DNA from: Planotetraspora kaengkrachanensis
Lineage (GTDB): Bacteria > Actinomycetota > Actinomycetes > Streptosporangiales > Streptosporangiaceae
Reading direction: 5' to 3'
Assembly: GCF_016862895.1 (NCBI RefSeq)
Contig: NZ_BONV01000008.1
Span: 62,001-126,000 of the forward strand
Length of the DNA stretch: 64,000 nt
A program made the position numbers and the translations under genes. How positions within the stretch are numbered: position 1 is the stretch's first letter; every line of letters starts with the position of its first letter. This document shows, in pieces, positions 9,984 through 21,258 of this stretch. Below the pieces are notes generated by a model. It was not told the DNA's origin. It searched no databases and saw nothing but the letters and a program-made list of their open reading frames with translations.

Positions 9984-10284
9984 GGGGGACCTCCTTCTCG
10001 GGTCGGTCTCCCGCGTCCTACCGTTGCCGGGCTCCCCGTTCAGGTGCAGTGCCGGTCTTCGATCGAAGCGCCCGGTTCGTCTGTACGGCTGTCGCCGTAC
10101 TTACCGGGGGCCACTACCGAGGACCGGCCCTCTCACGCCGCGGGATCGCGCGTGCTGCTTTGCTTGCGGACGCGGGGCACATGTTCTGGCGGGTCGAGGC
10201 ACCCGTCCGGTGCCCTCTCCCTCTCGGCTATTCAATTGTCGCAGTCGGCCCGGTTCCGGATCTTTCGACCACCGGTTTCCCGGG
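9984..10284 (-). promoter_or_regulatory. Leader region of pnp (no gene)
   Basis: No convincing coding frame is present. A small hairpin, GGCACC (10198-10203) with GGTGCC (10209-10214), lies about 215 bp ahead of pnp. A relatively A/T-rich patch around 10230-10245 is a plausible promoter zone, but I cannot assign -35/-10 boxes with confidence. In other bacteria this spacer carries RNase III sites used for pnp autocontrol; nothing here proves that. Confidence 0.4.
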
Positions 10285-10349
10285 CCTTTCCCGTAGCAGG
10301 CCCAATTGTGGCCTGCTACGGGAAAGGAGCGGCGAAGACTCGCCGCTCC
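10285..10349 (-). terminator. Two strong hairpins after rpsO
   Basis: In the direction of rpsO transcription the first stem is 10 bp (10349-10340 with 10335-10326, loop of four). The second is 18 bp and perfect: CCTTTCCCGTAGCAGGCC (10285-10302) with 10310-10327, loop of seven. The two abut. They can terminate rpsO transcripts or form a nuclease target that separates the rpsO and pnp messages. Confidence 0.85.
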
Positions 10350-10358
10350 TCGCTCACG

Positions 10359-10628
10359 CTATCGGCGCAGACCAAGCCGCTCGATCAGGCTGCGGTAGCG
10401 GGTGATGTCCTTGGCCTGCAGGTACTTGAGCAGCCGACGACGGCGGCCGACCAGCAGGAGCAGGCCACGACGGCTGTGGTGGTCGTGCTTGTGGGTCTTC
10501 AGGTGCTCGGTGAGGTCGCTGATGCGCTTGCTCAGCAGCGCGATCTGGACTTCCGGGGACCCGGTGTCGCCCTCGCCCGTACCGTATTCGGTGACGATGG
10601 CCTTGGTGGTGGCGGTGTCAAGCGACAC
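10359..10628 (-). CDS. rpsO: 30S ribosomal protein S15
   Basis: S15 binds 16S rRNA early in assembly of the small subunit platform. The 89-residue length and the signature [32 protein letters not shown] match the family throughout. GTG 10628 follows GAGAAGGAG. It is separated from ribF by about 200 bp and followed by two hairpins before pnp. Confidence 0.98.
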   Translation of the reverse strand: MSLDTATTKAIVTEYGTGEGDTGSPEVQIALLSKRISDLTEHLKTHKHDHHSRRGLLLLVGRRRRLLKYLQAKDITRYRSLIERLGLRR

Positions 10629-10798
10629 TGCTTCTCCTTCTCATGGGAAGGCACGCGGCATGATCTCAAGCCCGCGAACGACCGTGCGTGCCTACAGTCG
10701 CCGTGACAGACCAGCCATGTGGTGTGGAACACCATCTGAACGTGGCTGACATGCAAGGCTACCACCGCAGCTCAGCGGGCCGCACACTTGCGATCTCC

Positions 10799-10832
10799 GA
10801 AGGGCCCGGACGGCCGCCACCGCAGGGCCTTC
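10799..10832 (-). terminator. Possible imperfect terminator after ribF
   Basis: GAAGGGCCC (10799-10807) can pair with GGGCCTTC (10825-10832) with one bulged base. It lies just past the ribF stop at 10836 and overlaps it slightly. There is no T-run. The rest of the gap up to rpsO (10833-10358 excluding rpsO) shows no gene. Confidence 0.35.
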
Positions 10833-10835
10833 CCG

Positions 10836-11798
10836 TCACCGTGCCTGGTCGTCCCCGGCCGTCAGGCGGCGGGCGGCGTCGACGTCGGCGCGCATCTGGG
10901 CGATCAGATCCTCGATCGAGTCGAATCTGAGCGTGTCACGGAGCCGCTCGGTGAAGTCGACCGCCACGTGGGCGCCGTAGAGATCGAGGTCGTCGCGGTC
11001 CAGGGCGTACGCCTCGACCGTGCGCGCGACTCCGTCGAAGGTCGGATTCGTGCCGATGGAGATCGCCGCCGGCCACCGCTGTCCCGCGTACGCCGAGGGC
11101 TCCTGCGTGCACTGGAGCCACCCCGCGTAAACGCCGTCGGCCGGGATCGCCGTGTGCTGAGGGGATTCGACGTTGGCGGTGGGGAAGCCGAGCGCGCGTC
11201 CGCGCTGGTGGCCCCGGACCACCACGCCTTCGACGCGGTGGGGCCGCCCGAGCGCCGCCGCCGCGCCGGCCACGTCGCCCGCGGCCAGCCTCTCGCGGAT
11301 CAAGGTCGACGAGATGGCGTCGCCGTCGCCCACCAGCGGCACACCCTCGATCACGTAATCGTATTTTTCGCCCAGCGTCCGCAATGTCTCGATATCGCCG
11401 GAGGCCTTGTGGCCGAAGCGGAAGTTCTCCCCCACCACGACCCCCGCCGCATGCAGCCGGTCGACCAGGGCGGTCTGCACGAACTCGTCCGGCGACATCC
11501 GGGAGAACTCGAGAGTGAACGGAAGCACGCACACCGCGTCGACGCCGAGCTCGGCGAGCAGTTCGGTGCGCCGATGGGGGGTGGTCAGCTGCGGCGGGTG
11601 ACTGCCCGGCCGCACGACCTCGTCCGGATGGGGGTCGAAGGTCACCGCGACGGCGGGAACGCCCAGGTCGCGGGCCAGATCGACCGCCTGGGCCACCATG
11701 CGCTGATGCCCGTGGTGCACGCCGTCGAACACGCCGATCGTGACGACGGACCTGCCCCAGTCTTCCGGGACGTCGTCCAGTCCGTGCCAGCCCTGCAC
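10836..11798 (-). CDS. ribF: Bifunctional riboflavin kinase/FAD synthetase
   Basis: RibF phosphorylates riboflavin to FMN and adenylylates FMN to FAD. The 320-residue product has an N-terminal nucleotidyltransferase domain, with VVTIGVFDGVHHGHQRMV (about 18-35) holding the HxGH-type motif. The C-terminal riboflavin-kinase domain has RGRALGFPTANV (about 205) and IGTNPTF. Length and order are standard. GTG 11798 starts it; the Shine-Dalgarno signal is modest. It is the gene after truB in this conserved translation/RNA block; the 130-bp gap between them has no readable gene. Confidence 0.96.
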   Translation of the reverse strand: MQGWHGLDDVPEDWGRSVVTIGVFDGVHHGHQRMVAQAVDLARDLGVPAVAVTFDPHPDEVVRPGSHPPQLTTPHRRTELLAELGVDAVCVLPFTLEFSRMSPDEFVQTALVDRLHAAGVVVGENFRFGHKASGDIETLRTLGEKYDYVIEGVPLVGDGDAISSTLIRERLAAGDVAGAAAALGRPHRVEGVVVRGHQRGRALGFPTANVESPQHTAIPADGVYAGWLQCTQEPSAYAGQRWPAAISIGTNPTFDGVARTVEAYALDRDDLDLYGAHVAVDFTERLRDTLRFDSIEDLIAQMRADVDAARRLTAGDDQAR

Positions 11799-11928
11799 TT
11801 CGACCTCGATTCCTGTACGGCTTTCGCCAACCGGCCGAAGACAAGCCTGCCATGCCCTCCGGCGATTGCGGGAACCAGCCCCTGAACAGTCTCGCGCGAG
11901 ACCGCGATCAAGGTTCCCGCCTGCGGCG

Positions 11929-12828
11929 TCAGGGCACGAAGACCGCGAGCGGCCTCGCGGCGCCTCCGCGCTCCTCGACCAGCGCGAGCAGCGTGCCGTC
12001 GGGCCCGAAGACCCCGACGGGCCCGGGACCGAGACCCGCCGCGGCGAGGCGCCCTCCGTGCGCGACCAGCCGGGCCTCGTCCTCCGACACGTCCCTGCGG
12101 GGGAACGCAGCGGCCACCGCCTCGGCCATGGGCAGGATCACGCACTCTCGTGACAGGTCCTCGATGGTCTTCGCCGACTCGATGCCGTACGGCCCTACCC
12201 GCGTGCGGCGCAGATAGGTGAGATGGCCGCCCACGCCGAGCGAGGAGCCGAGATCGCGCGCGAGGGCGCGGATGTAGGTGCCGCTTGAGCAGGTGATGGT
12301 GGCGTCGACGTCGACCGTCTCCCCCTCCCGGCGGATCCCGGTCACCTCGAAGGCGTGGATCGTGACCGGGCGGGCCGCGAGCTCGACCTCCTCACCGGCC
12401 CTCGCCCGCTTGTAGGCCCGCTCACCGTTCACCTTGATGGCGCTGACCTGCGGGGGAACCTGCATGATCTCACCGGTCAGCGCGGCGATCCCCTTGCGGA
12501 CGTCCTCCTCCGCGACGTGCCCCGCGGGCGTGGTGGCGGTCACCTCGCCCTCGGCGTCGTCGGTGCTGGTGGTGACGCCGAGACGCAGGGTTGCCTCGTA
12601 GACCTTCTGGGTGAGCGCGAGATGCCCGAGGAGCCGGGTGGCCTTCTCCACGCCGATCACCAGGACCCCGGTCGCCATCGGATCCAGGGTGCCCGCGTGG
12701 CCCACCTTGCGGGTCCCGGCGATGCCGCGCATCTTGCCGACCACGTCGTGGGACGTCCAGTCCGCCGGCTTGTCGACGATGATCAGCCCACTGGGGGGCG
12801 CGGGCCGGCGCGGCCTAGCCGTACTCAT
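11929..12828 (-). CDS. truB: tRNA pseudouridine-55 synthase
   Basis: TruB makes pseudouridine 55 in the T-loop of tRNAs. The 299-residue product has GHAGTLDPMATG with the catalytic Asp at residue 49, and the second family motif SSGTYIRALARDLG near 195. The start at ATG 12828 is the first in-frame ATG after repeat array B, and only a weak ribosome site (GGACCTCTC) precedes it. Array B, on the same strand, lies between the DHH gene and this gene, so any transcript reaching truB from rbfA-DHH carries the repeats. Confidence 0.96.
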   Translation of the reverse strand: MSTARPRRPAPPSGLIIVDKPADWTSHDVVGKMRGIAGTRKVGHAGTLDPMATGVLVIGVEKATRLLGHLALTQKVYEATLRLGVTTSTDDAEGEVTATTPAGHVAEEDVRKGIAALTGEIMQVPPQVSAIKVNGERAYKRARAGEEVELAARPVTIHAFEVTGIRREGETVDVDATITCSSGTYIRALARDLGSSLGVGGHLTYLRRTRVGPYGIESAKTIEDLSRECVILPMAEAVAAAFPRRDVSEDEARLVAHGGRLAAAGLGPGPVGVFGPDGTLLALVEERGGAARPLAVFVP

Positions 12829-12833
12829 GAGAG

Positions 12834-13010
12834 GTCCAATGCATGGTCACGAAACGAGGGTACGCAGGTCGGGGTGCAGGTTCGGGAATTCGCGCATGAT
12901 CACGAACTGGTTCGTGGCAGGTCAGCAGTGTCGCGCCCGAACCCGTGCATGATCACGGCACGGGGTTGGGGCAGGTCGGGGGACCTGCGCGCGAACCTGT
13001 GCATGATCAC
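12834..13010 (-). repeat. 53-bp repeat array B (three full units and a terminal motif)
   Basis: On the minus strand GTGATCATGCAC begins at 13010 and 12956, GTGATCATGCGC at 12903, and the degenerate end copy GTGACCATGCAT at 12850 (spacings 54, 53, 53). The TTCG block follows in two units (TTCC in the third), and ACCTGC recurs at offset 35 in all three. The first copy contains the TGA stop of the DHH gene. Unit 1 is 54 nt, so its frame fuses with unit 2; units 2 and 3 each end on the TGA of the following copy. Unit 1 also holds a perfect hairpin, GCAGGTC (12971-12977) with GACCTGC (12982-12988). Confidence 0.9.
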
Positions 13011-14011
13011 GCGGGGTGGAGGTGTGGGCGGAGGGAGGCCATCGTCTCTTCCGGGGACACGTGGGAGGAGAAGCCGGCGGCACTCGCGTGGCCTCCCCCG
13101 CCGAGGGCGGCGCAGGCCCTGCCCACGTCGACGGCGCCCTTGGATCGGGTCGAGACGTTCCAGACGCCGTCGTCGGCCTCCTTCAGCACGACCGCGACGT
13201 CGGCCTCGTCGACCCGGCGTACGACGTCGATCACACCTTCCACCTCGTCGTACGGCAGGGCATGGGCGGCGCGGTCGGCCCTCGTCACGTAGGTCCACAC
13301 GATCCCGTGACCGGCGGCCTCCGCGGGCTCCAACGCGACGCGGTCGAGCGCCGCGCCCAGCACCCGCAGGTAGGCGAACGGCGACCGGTCCCACAGTTCG
13401 CGGGCGATCTCGTCCGGACGCAGGCCCGCGGCGATCAGCCGCCCGGCCATGACGTGGGCGGCGGGAGTGGTCGCCGAGTACCGGAAGGACCCGGTGTCGG
13501 TCACCAGCCCCGTGTAGAGGCAGGCGGCGACGTCCCGGTCGATCACGAGCCCGAGCCTGTGAATGAACTCCTCCACGAGCACCGTGGTCGAGGCGGCAGA
13601 CGGGTCGACGAGGTGCAGGGTCCCGAATCCGGTGTTGGAGACGTGGTGGTCGATCACCATCAGTTCCCCGGCCTTGCCCGCGTTGGGGACGAGCAGGCCG
13701 AGCCGGTCCATGGTCGAGGCGTCGAACGTGATCATCAGCGGCGGCTCCGGCGGATAGGCCGCCGGCTCCACCAGGAGGTCCTGGCCGGGGAGGAACCGCA
13801 GCAGCCTGGGCACCGCGAATCCGCGGTCTCCGAACGAGGCGACGACGTCCACGCCCGCCCGCCGGAGGGCCAGGCCGAAGCCCAGCATCGATCCGAGCGC
13901 GTCTCCGTCAGGGGACACATGGCAGGCGAGCGCGACGGAGCCCGCGCCGCGGACCAGTTCGACGGCCCGCTCCCAGTCCGTCTCGGCGACGGCCGTACCG
14001 TGCATGATCAC
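13007..14011 (-). CDS. DHH/DHHA1 phosphoesterase (NrnA-like nanoRNase/pAp phosphatase)
   Basis: 334 residues. Metal and catalytic motifs are [11 protein letters not shown] (about 31-41), DASTMD, the DHH triad in VIDHHVSN (about 118), [11 protein letters not shown] (about 167), and the DHHA1 motif [11 protein letters not shown] near the end. NrnA-type enzymes degrade very short RNAs and dephosphorylate pAp. GTG 14011 overlaps the rbfA stop (GTGA), and ATG 14005 is an alternative. Oddly, both its start region and its stop codon lie within a copy of the GTGATCATGCAC repeat motif. It follows rbfA as in many actinobacteria. Confidence 0.92.
   Translation of the reverse strand: MIMHGTAVAETDWERAVELVRGAGSVALACHVSPDGDALGSMLGFGLALRRAGVDVVASFGDRGFAVPRLLRFLPGQDLLVEPAAYPPEPPLMITFDASTMDRLGLLVPNAGKAGELMVIDHHVSNTGFGTLHLVDPSAASTTVLVEEFIHRLGLVIDRDVAACLYTGLVTDTGSFRYSATTPAAHVMAGRLIAAGLRPDEIARELWDRSPFAYLRVLGAALDRVALEPAEAAGHGIVWTYVTRADRAAHALPYDEVEGVIDVVRRVDEADVAVVLKEADDGVWNVSTRSKGAVDVGRACAALGGGGHASAAGFSSHVSPEETMASLRPHLHPA
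14000..14011 (-). repeat. Single copy of the repeat 12-mer at the rbfA/DHH junction
   Basis: GTGATCATGCAC reads leftward from 14011. Its TGA (14010-14008) is the rbfA stop codon, and its GTG, or the ATG four bases on, starts the DHH gene. The TTCG and ACCTGC blocks of the array units are absent, so this is the 12-mer alone, inside coding sequence. It shows the same stop/start overlap as the arrays. Confidence 0.8.
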
Positions 14012-14490
14012 GTTGTGCGGTGCCCCGCCCGGTCCGAGATCTCGTCCTCGTCCTCGTCGGCCTCGCCGTCCAGTTCGTCGTCGAACCGGTAGGGGTCGGC
14101 GTCGCCGGCGAACTGGGCGCCCTCCGCCCGCTTGGCGATCTCCGCGTCCCTGGCCTTGGCCACGGCGAGCAGGTCGTCGAGGTGGCGTGCGCTGTCGGGC
14201 AGCGGGTCGTGGACGAAGTTCAGCGTCGGCGTGTGCCGCAGGCCGGTCTGGCGGCCGACCTCGGACCGGATGATCCCCTTCGCGCTCTCCAGCGCGGCGG
14301 CGGTGCCGCTGCGATCCGCCTCCGAGCCGAACACGGTGTAGAACACCGTCGCGTCGCTCAGATCAGCGGTGATCCTCGTGTCCGTCACCGTCACGAAGCC
14401 GAGCCGCGGATCCTTGATCCGCCGCTCGAGCATCTCGGCGACGACCTGCTGGATGCGGTCGGCCAGCTTCCTGGCGCGGGCTGCGTCCAT
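14008..14490 (-). CDS. rbfA: 30S ribosome-binding factor A
   Basis: RbfA binds immature 30S subunits and helps 16S rRNA 5'-end maturation. The 160-residue product contains [20 protein letters not shown] (about 22-41) and the KH-like core with [12 protein letters not shown] long acidic tail follows, as in other actinobacteria. ATG 14490 is preferred over GTG 14496 because GAGGGAG is about eight bases upstream of the ATG. The stop overlaps the next start within the repeat 12-mer. Confidence 0.95.
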   Translation of the reverse strand: MDAARARKLADRIQQVVAEMLERRIKDPRLGFVTVTDTRITADLSDATVFYTVFGSEADRSGTAAALESAKGIIRSEVGRQTGLRHTPTLNFVHDPLPDSARHLDDLLAVAKARDAEIAKRAEGAQFAGDADPYRFDDELDGEADEDEDEISDRAGHRTT

Positions 14491-14538
14491 GCTCACGCTC
14501 CCTCGTTCGATGTACGGCTGACGCGCCGGCCGTCCGGT

Positions 14539-14838
14539 CTATTCCTCGTGGTCGTTGAACAGCCGCTGCCGGGCGGACAGCAACTCGATCTCGGGGTGGT
14601 AGGCGACCACTCGCTCGCACGCGTCGAGCACCTCGTCGCAGTTGGCCGCCGACGCGGAGACGACGGCGACGCCGATCTCCGCCCGGCGGTGCAGGTCCAG
14701 GTGGCCGGTCTCTGCCACGGCCACACCGGGGAACCGCCGCTGCACCTCAGCGATGAGCGGGCGGATCACGGAGCGCTTCTGCTTCAGCGAATGCACGTCG
14801 CCGAGCAGGATGTCCAGGGAAAGTGCACCTACATACAT
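14539..14838 (-). CDS. DUF503 (YlxP-like) protein
   Basis: 99 residues from ATG 14838 (MYVGALSLDILL). The family signature DVHSLKQKRSVIRPL and the C-terminal region VVAYHPEIELLSARQRL are clear. YlxP-like proteins sit between infB and rbfA in many Gram-positive bacteria and are linked by position to ribosome or 30S assembly; their biochemical role is not established. A strong hairpin separates it from infB, so its expression may rely on readthrough or its own promoter. Confidence 0.9.
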   Translation of the reverse strand: MYVGALSLDILLGDVHSLKQKRSVIRPLIAEVQRRFPGVAVAETGHLDLHRRAEIGVAVVSASAANCDEVLDACERVVAYHPEIELLSARQRLFNDHEE

Positions 14839-14862
14839 GGGTGACGTCCACGTGTCAGACGG

Positions 14863-14895
14863 TTCGGCCGCCGCCCGGTGAGGGCGGCGGCCGAA
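14863..14895 (-). terminator. Hairpin directly after infB
   Basis: A perfect 14-bp stem, 14882-14895 with 14863-14876, closes a five-base loop (14877-14881). It lies five bases past the infB stop and before the DUF503 start. There is no T-run, so it may attenuate or mark a processing point rather than end transcription. Confidence 0.7.
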
Positions 14896-14899
14896 GGCG

Positions 14900-18019
<3,120 letters not shown>

Positions 18020-18106
18020 TGCACTCCCTAACTCGGCCCGGGAGGCTCGCAGTGCCGCCGGACCGTCGCTACCTGGACATACTCATCGCCGCGTGCTCAT
18101 CAGGCG

Positions 18107-18135
18107 CTCATAGCAATCTGACTCCGCCCATTCAA
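18107..18135 (-). promoter_or_regulatory. Candidate promoter of infB
   Basis: On the minus strand TTGAAT (18135-18130) and TATGAG (18112-18107) are 17 bp apart, a standard vegetative spacing. They lie about 90 bp ahead of the infB start in the 202-bp gap after ylxR. The gap shows no gene. Confidence 0.45.
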
Positions 18136-18221
18136 CTCGGCGTCCTACATGACAGTTCTTCGTGCGTCGGCCCCAGGCCGAATTCAGGGGCCAGCGGTAA
18201 CCATTCACCCGGCACTTACCC

Positions 18222-18509
18222 TCAGTCAAGCCCCTCGAGGTGAGCACGCAGACGCGCCACATCGAGCGCCCTCTGCGCGCGGAACGCGCGAGAGAACGCC
18301 CGGCGGCGTTCGGCGAGCTCCAGACAGCCCAGAGACGGATGCAACGAAGCACCACGCCCAGGAAGCCGTCCTCGTAGGTCGGGGACGATGACGTCATCGA
18401 CCACTACCAGGCGGAGCAACTCGGACTTTACCGTGCGAACCCGGCACCCCACACATGTTCGCAGTGGGGCAGCCTGGTCACCGCTCTCCAGCTTACCTTG
18501 CCGAGGCAT
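18222..18509 (-). CDS. ylxR: YlxR family RNA-binding protein (DUF448)
   Basis: 95 residues with the hallmark [20 protein letters not shown] and [17 protein letters not shown]; the GRGA loop is the family signature. YlxR proteins bind RNA, and in Bacillus and relatives the homologue (RnpM) acts on RNase P. The ATG at 18509 overlaps the 3' end of nusA by 17 bases, so it is cotranscribed and probably coupled with nusA. It stands between nusA and infB as is usual. Confidence 0.93.
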   Translation of the reverse strand: MPRQGKLESGDQAAPLRTCVGCRVRTVKSELLRLVVVDDVIVPDLRGRLPGRGASLHPSLGCLELAERRRAFSRAFRAQRALDVARLRAHLEGLD

Positions 18510-19494
18510 CAGCGGGATCAGCCGGTACCTCCTGAGCGTCCGACCGGATGTCGATGCGCCATCCGGTCAGGCGCGCGGCGAGGCGGGCGTTCTGCCCCTC
18601 TTTGCCGATGGCCAGCGACAGCTGGTAGTCGGGCACGGTCACCCGCGCCACCCGGCCGTCCAGGTCGATCACCTCGACACGCGAAACACGTGCGGGCGAG
18701 AGCGCATTCCCGACGAACTCGGCCGGATCGTCCGACCAGTCGATGATGTCGATCTTCTCGCCGTGGAGCTCGGTCATCACATTCCGGACACGGGATCCCA
18801 TCGGCCCGATGCAGGCGCCCTTGGCGTTCACTCCGGGCTTCCTGGACCTCACCGCGATCTTCGTGCGGTGGCCCGCCTCACGGGCGATGGCCGCGATCTC
18901 CACCGTGCCGTCGGCGATCTCCGGCACCTCCAGGGCGAACAGCTTCTTCACCAGGTTCGGGTGGGTGCGCGACAGGGTCACGGAGGGACCCTTCGGCCCC
19001 TTCTTCACCTGCACGACGTAGCACCGCAGGCGCTCGCCGTGGACGTACTCCTCACCGGGGACCTGCTCGTTGTGCGGGAGGATCGCCTCGATCTTGCCGA
19101 GGTCGACCAGCACGACGCGCGGGTCCTTGCCCTGCTGGATGATGCCGGCGACCAGCTCGCCCTCACGGCTGGCGAACTCACCGAAGTTGATCTCGTCTTC
19201 CGCGTCGCGCAACTGCTGGAGGATGACCTGCTTGGCCGTCGTGGCGGCGATCCGGCTGAAGTTGCCCGGAGTGTCGTCGTACTCCCTGGCGACCTCGCCG
19301 CCCTCGTCGAGCTCCGCGGCCCAGATCGTCACGTGTCCCGAGACCCTGTCGAGCTCGGCACGCGCCTTCTGCGCCGCGCCCTCCGTGCGGAAGTAAGCGA
19401 TCAGCAACGCGTCCTCGATCGCCTTGACGACCAGGTCGAAGGAGATGTCCTTCTCCCGCTCCAGGCTGCGCAGGACGCTCATGTCAATGTCCAC
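18493..19494 (-). CDS. nusA: Transcription termination/antitermination protein NusA
   Basis: NusA binds RNA polymerase and nascent RNA to tune pausing, termination and antitermination. The 333-residue product has the N-terminal polymerase-binding domain, an S1 domain (about 130-200) and two KH domains with [16 protein letters not shown] and [18 protein letters not shown]. It lacks the C-terminal acidic repeats of E. coli NusA, normal for actinobacteria. GTG 19494 (giving [18 protein letters not shown]) is preferred to ATG 19482 because a G-rich site precedes it. It follows rimP after ten bases. Confidence 0.96.
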   Translation of the reverse strand: MDIDMSVLRSLEREKDISFDLVVKAIEDALLIAYFRTEGAAQKARAELDRVSGHVTIWAAELDEGGEVAREYDDTPGNFSRIAATTAKQVILQQLRDAEDEINFGEFASREGELVAGIIQQGKDPRVVLVDLGKIEAILPHNEQVPGEEYVHGERLRCYVVQVKKGPKGPSVTLSRTHPNLVKKLFALEVPEIADGTVEIAAIAREAGHRTKIAVRSRKPGVNAKGACIGPMGSRVRNVMTELHGEKIDIIDWSDDPAEFVGNALSPARVSRVEVIDLDGRVARVTVPDYQLSLAIGKEGQNARLAARLTGWRIDIRSDAQEVPADPADASAR

Positions 19495-19504
19495 AAGGTT
19501 CCCC

Positions 19505-20026
19505 CTAGCCCTCGTCGTCGATGTCGTCGTCGCCGAGGTCGTCCAGGCCGTCGTCCGCGTCGTCGTCGAGATCGGCCGCACGGCTGAACTCGACCTGCAC
19601 ACGACCCCTGACCAGTTCCTCGAACCCGAGGCGGCGCGTCCCGTCCAGCTCGACGCCGGAATCGTCGGCGCCGGTCACGCGGCCTTCGGCCGACGTGCCG
19701 TCCTTCAGCTCCGCCTTGACCAGGCGGCCGGTCGCGCGCCTCCAATGGCGCGGCTCCGTGAGCGGACGGTCGACTCCCGGGGAGGTGACCTCCAGGACGT
19801 AGGGCGCCGAGCCCAGTGGGTCCGCGGCGTCGAGCTCCTTGGAGATCGACAGGCTGACCTCGGCCACGTCGTCGAGGCTCACGCCGCCGTCGCGGTCGAC
19901 CACCACACGCACCAGCCTGCGCTTGCCCGCCGGAGTGACCGTGACGTCCTCGAGATCGAATCCGTCGGCGGCGACCACCGGGCCGAGCAACTTCTCAAGG
20001 CGGTCGCGTCGAGCTCCGTCGCCCAT
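19505..20026 (-). CDS. rimP: Ribosome maturation factor RimP
   Basis: RimP assists 30S assembly. The 173-residue product has the N-terminal alpha/beta domain ([16 protein letters not shown]), the segment [13 protein letters not shown] near 85, and the C-terminal Sm-like domain, then an acidic tail rich in Asp. ATG 20026 follows GGGAGG; the longer frame to 20104 covers its leader. TAGGCT (20075-20070) about 45 bases upstream is a plausible -10. It heads the leftward block rimP-nusA-ylxR-infB. Confidence 0.94.
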   Translation of the reverse strand: MGDGARRDRLEKLLGPVVAADGFDLEDVTVTPAGKRRLVRVVVDRDGGVSLDDVAEVSLSISKELDAADPLGSAPYVLEVTSPGVDRPLTEPRHWRRATGRLVKAELKDGTSAEGRVTGADDSGVELDGTRRLGFEELVRGRVQVEFSRAADLDDDADDGLDDLGDDDIDDEG

Positions 20027-20183
20027 ACCGACCTCCCATTTGTTCGTTTGACTCGCCCGATGTGCCAACAGCCTATCGACACTGCGGGGCGGAAAGAGCG
20101 CCACACCCGGCGGCTGCCCACCACACGCACGACCATCCGTGTCAGGCGGTGACCACTGGGTGCCGAGCCGTACGATCTATGAC

Positions 20184-20681
20184 GTGGAGCACACAACCGG
20201 GGGACACGTCACGAGGCGTGCCCTGCTGGGCACGGCCGTATCCGGGTTGCTCGTCTCCGGCTGCTCGTCGATGTCCTCCGGGCCGGCCGCGCCGAAACCG
20301 GTGGATCCCCAGGTGGTGCTGCTGAGGTCGCTCATCGCGGCGAAGGAGCAGATGATCGAGCTCTACCAGCGGGGGACGCTCTCCGAGAACGTGCCCGCGT
20401 CCGCGCTCGCGCCGTTCCAGGAACGCCACGCCGCCCATCTGGCGGCCTTCCGCAAGCTCCTCCCCGCCGACGCCGCGGCGACCCCCTCCGCGGCGGGAAC
20501 CCCGTCGCCGGCGCCGACGTCCGCCGTCTCCGTCAAGAAGCTGCGCGACGCGGAGCGCAAGGCGGCGGCAGGGCGGCCCGCGCAGATGGCCCAGGCCTCT
20601 CCCGCCCTCTCCCAGCTGCTCGCCAGCGTCGGGGCGTGCGAGGCCGTCCACGTGATGGCTCTGGGAGGTCTGCGTGGCTGA
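20184..20681 (+). CDS. Tat-type lipoprotein with predicted helical domain
   Basis: 165 residues from GTG 20184. The N-terminus has twin Arg at 11-12 followed by a hydrophobic stretch and a lipobox ending in Cys 27 (LLVSGC), so it is probably a Tat-exported lipoprotein. The mature part has two amphipathic helices rich in Glu/Gln/His (SLIAAKEQMIELYQ and FQERHAAHLAAF) spaced like half of a ferritin-like bundle, then an Ala/Pro/Thr linker. TACGAT (20171-20176) just upstream suggests a leaderless start. It overlaps the following DUF4439 gene by eight bases and likely works with it. Function unknown. Confidence 0.7.
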   Translation: MEHTTGGHVTRRALLGTAVSGLLVSGCSSMSSGPAAPKPVDPQVVLLRSLIAAKEQMIELYQRGTLSENVPASALAPFQERHAAHLAAFRKLLPADAAATPSAAGTPSPAPTSAVSVKKLRDAERKAAAGRPAQMAQASPALSQLLASVGACEAVHVMALGGLRG

Positions 20682-21237
20682 TCCCCTCGCGAAGGCCCTG
20701 GCCGCCGAGCACGCCGCGGTGTACGCCTACGGCGTGATCGGCGCGAAGACGACGGGCAAGCTGCGCGCCAGGGCCACGACGTCGTTCGACGCGCATCGGG
20801 CCCGGCGCGACCAGCTGCGCGCGCTGATCAACCAGCGGGGCGTGGAACCGGCCGAGCCGGCCCCGACCTACCGGCTGCCGTTCGAGGTGACGACCTCTTC
20901 CGACGCCGTACGCCTCGCCGTGGTCGTCGAACAGCGGCTCGTCACCGCCTATCTCGAACTGGCGGCCGACGCCGACGCGGCCGTCCGCCGCGTCGCCGCG
21001 CTGGCCGCCCAGGAGTCCGCCACCCGCGCGTACGGCTGGCAGCCCGCGGTCACCGCGTTCCCCGGGATGCCCGGGCAGACTGCCTCACCCGCGCAGCCGG
21101 ACGGCGCGGGCGAGGAGACGGACGACACCACTGGCGACACCACTGACGAGGCCACCGACGGCACCGGAGATACGAGCGCGACCACCGAGACGATCGACCC
21201 CACGCCGATCGCCTCGGAGCCGGTCGCCGCCCAGTGA
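20674..21237 (+). CDS. DUF4439 ferritin-like protein
   Basis: 187 residues from GTG 20674 with GGGAGG upstream. The first 130 residues form a predicted four-helix ferritin-like domain (LAAEHAAVYAYGVIGAK, then FDAHRARRDQLRALI), the DUF4439 pattern. The last 50 residues are a Thr/Asp/Glu-rich low-complexity tail. Whether it binds metal cannot be judged; the E-x-x-H spacing is only partly present. It overlaps the lipoprotein gene upstream and converges with proS. The pair next to rimP/proS is, from memory, common in actinobacteria. Confidence 0.8.
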   Translation: MADPLAKALAAEHAAVYAYGVIGAKTTGKLRARATTSFDAHRARRDQLRALINQRGVEPAEPAPTYRLPFEVTTSSDAVRLAVVVEQRLVTAYLELAADADAAVRRVAALAAQESATRAYGWQPAVTAFPGMPGQTASPAQPDGAGEETDDTTGDTTDEATDGTGDTSATTETIDPTPIASEPVAAQ

Positions 21238-21258
21238 CCCGGCGCGGCGACCGGGTGA

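Noticed and set aside
7938-10706. Open frame of 922 codons on the plus strand opposite pnp
   Set aside because: It is an antisense shadow of pnp and rpsO caused by high GC; its Arg/Asp/Leu-rich product has no domain.
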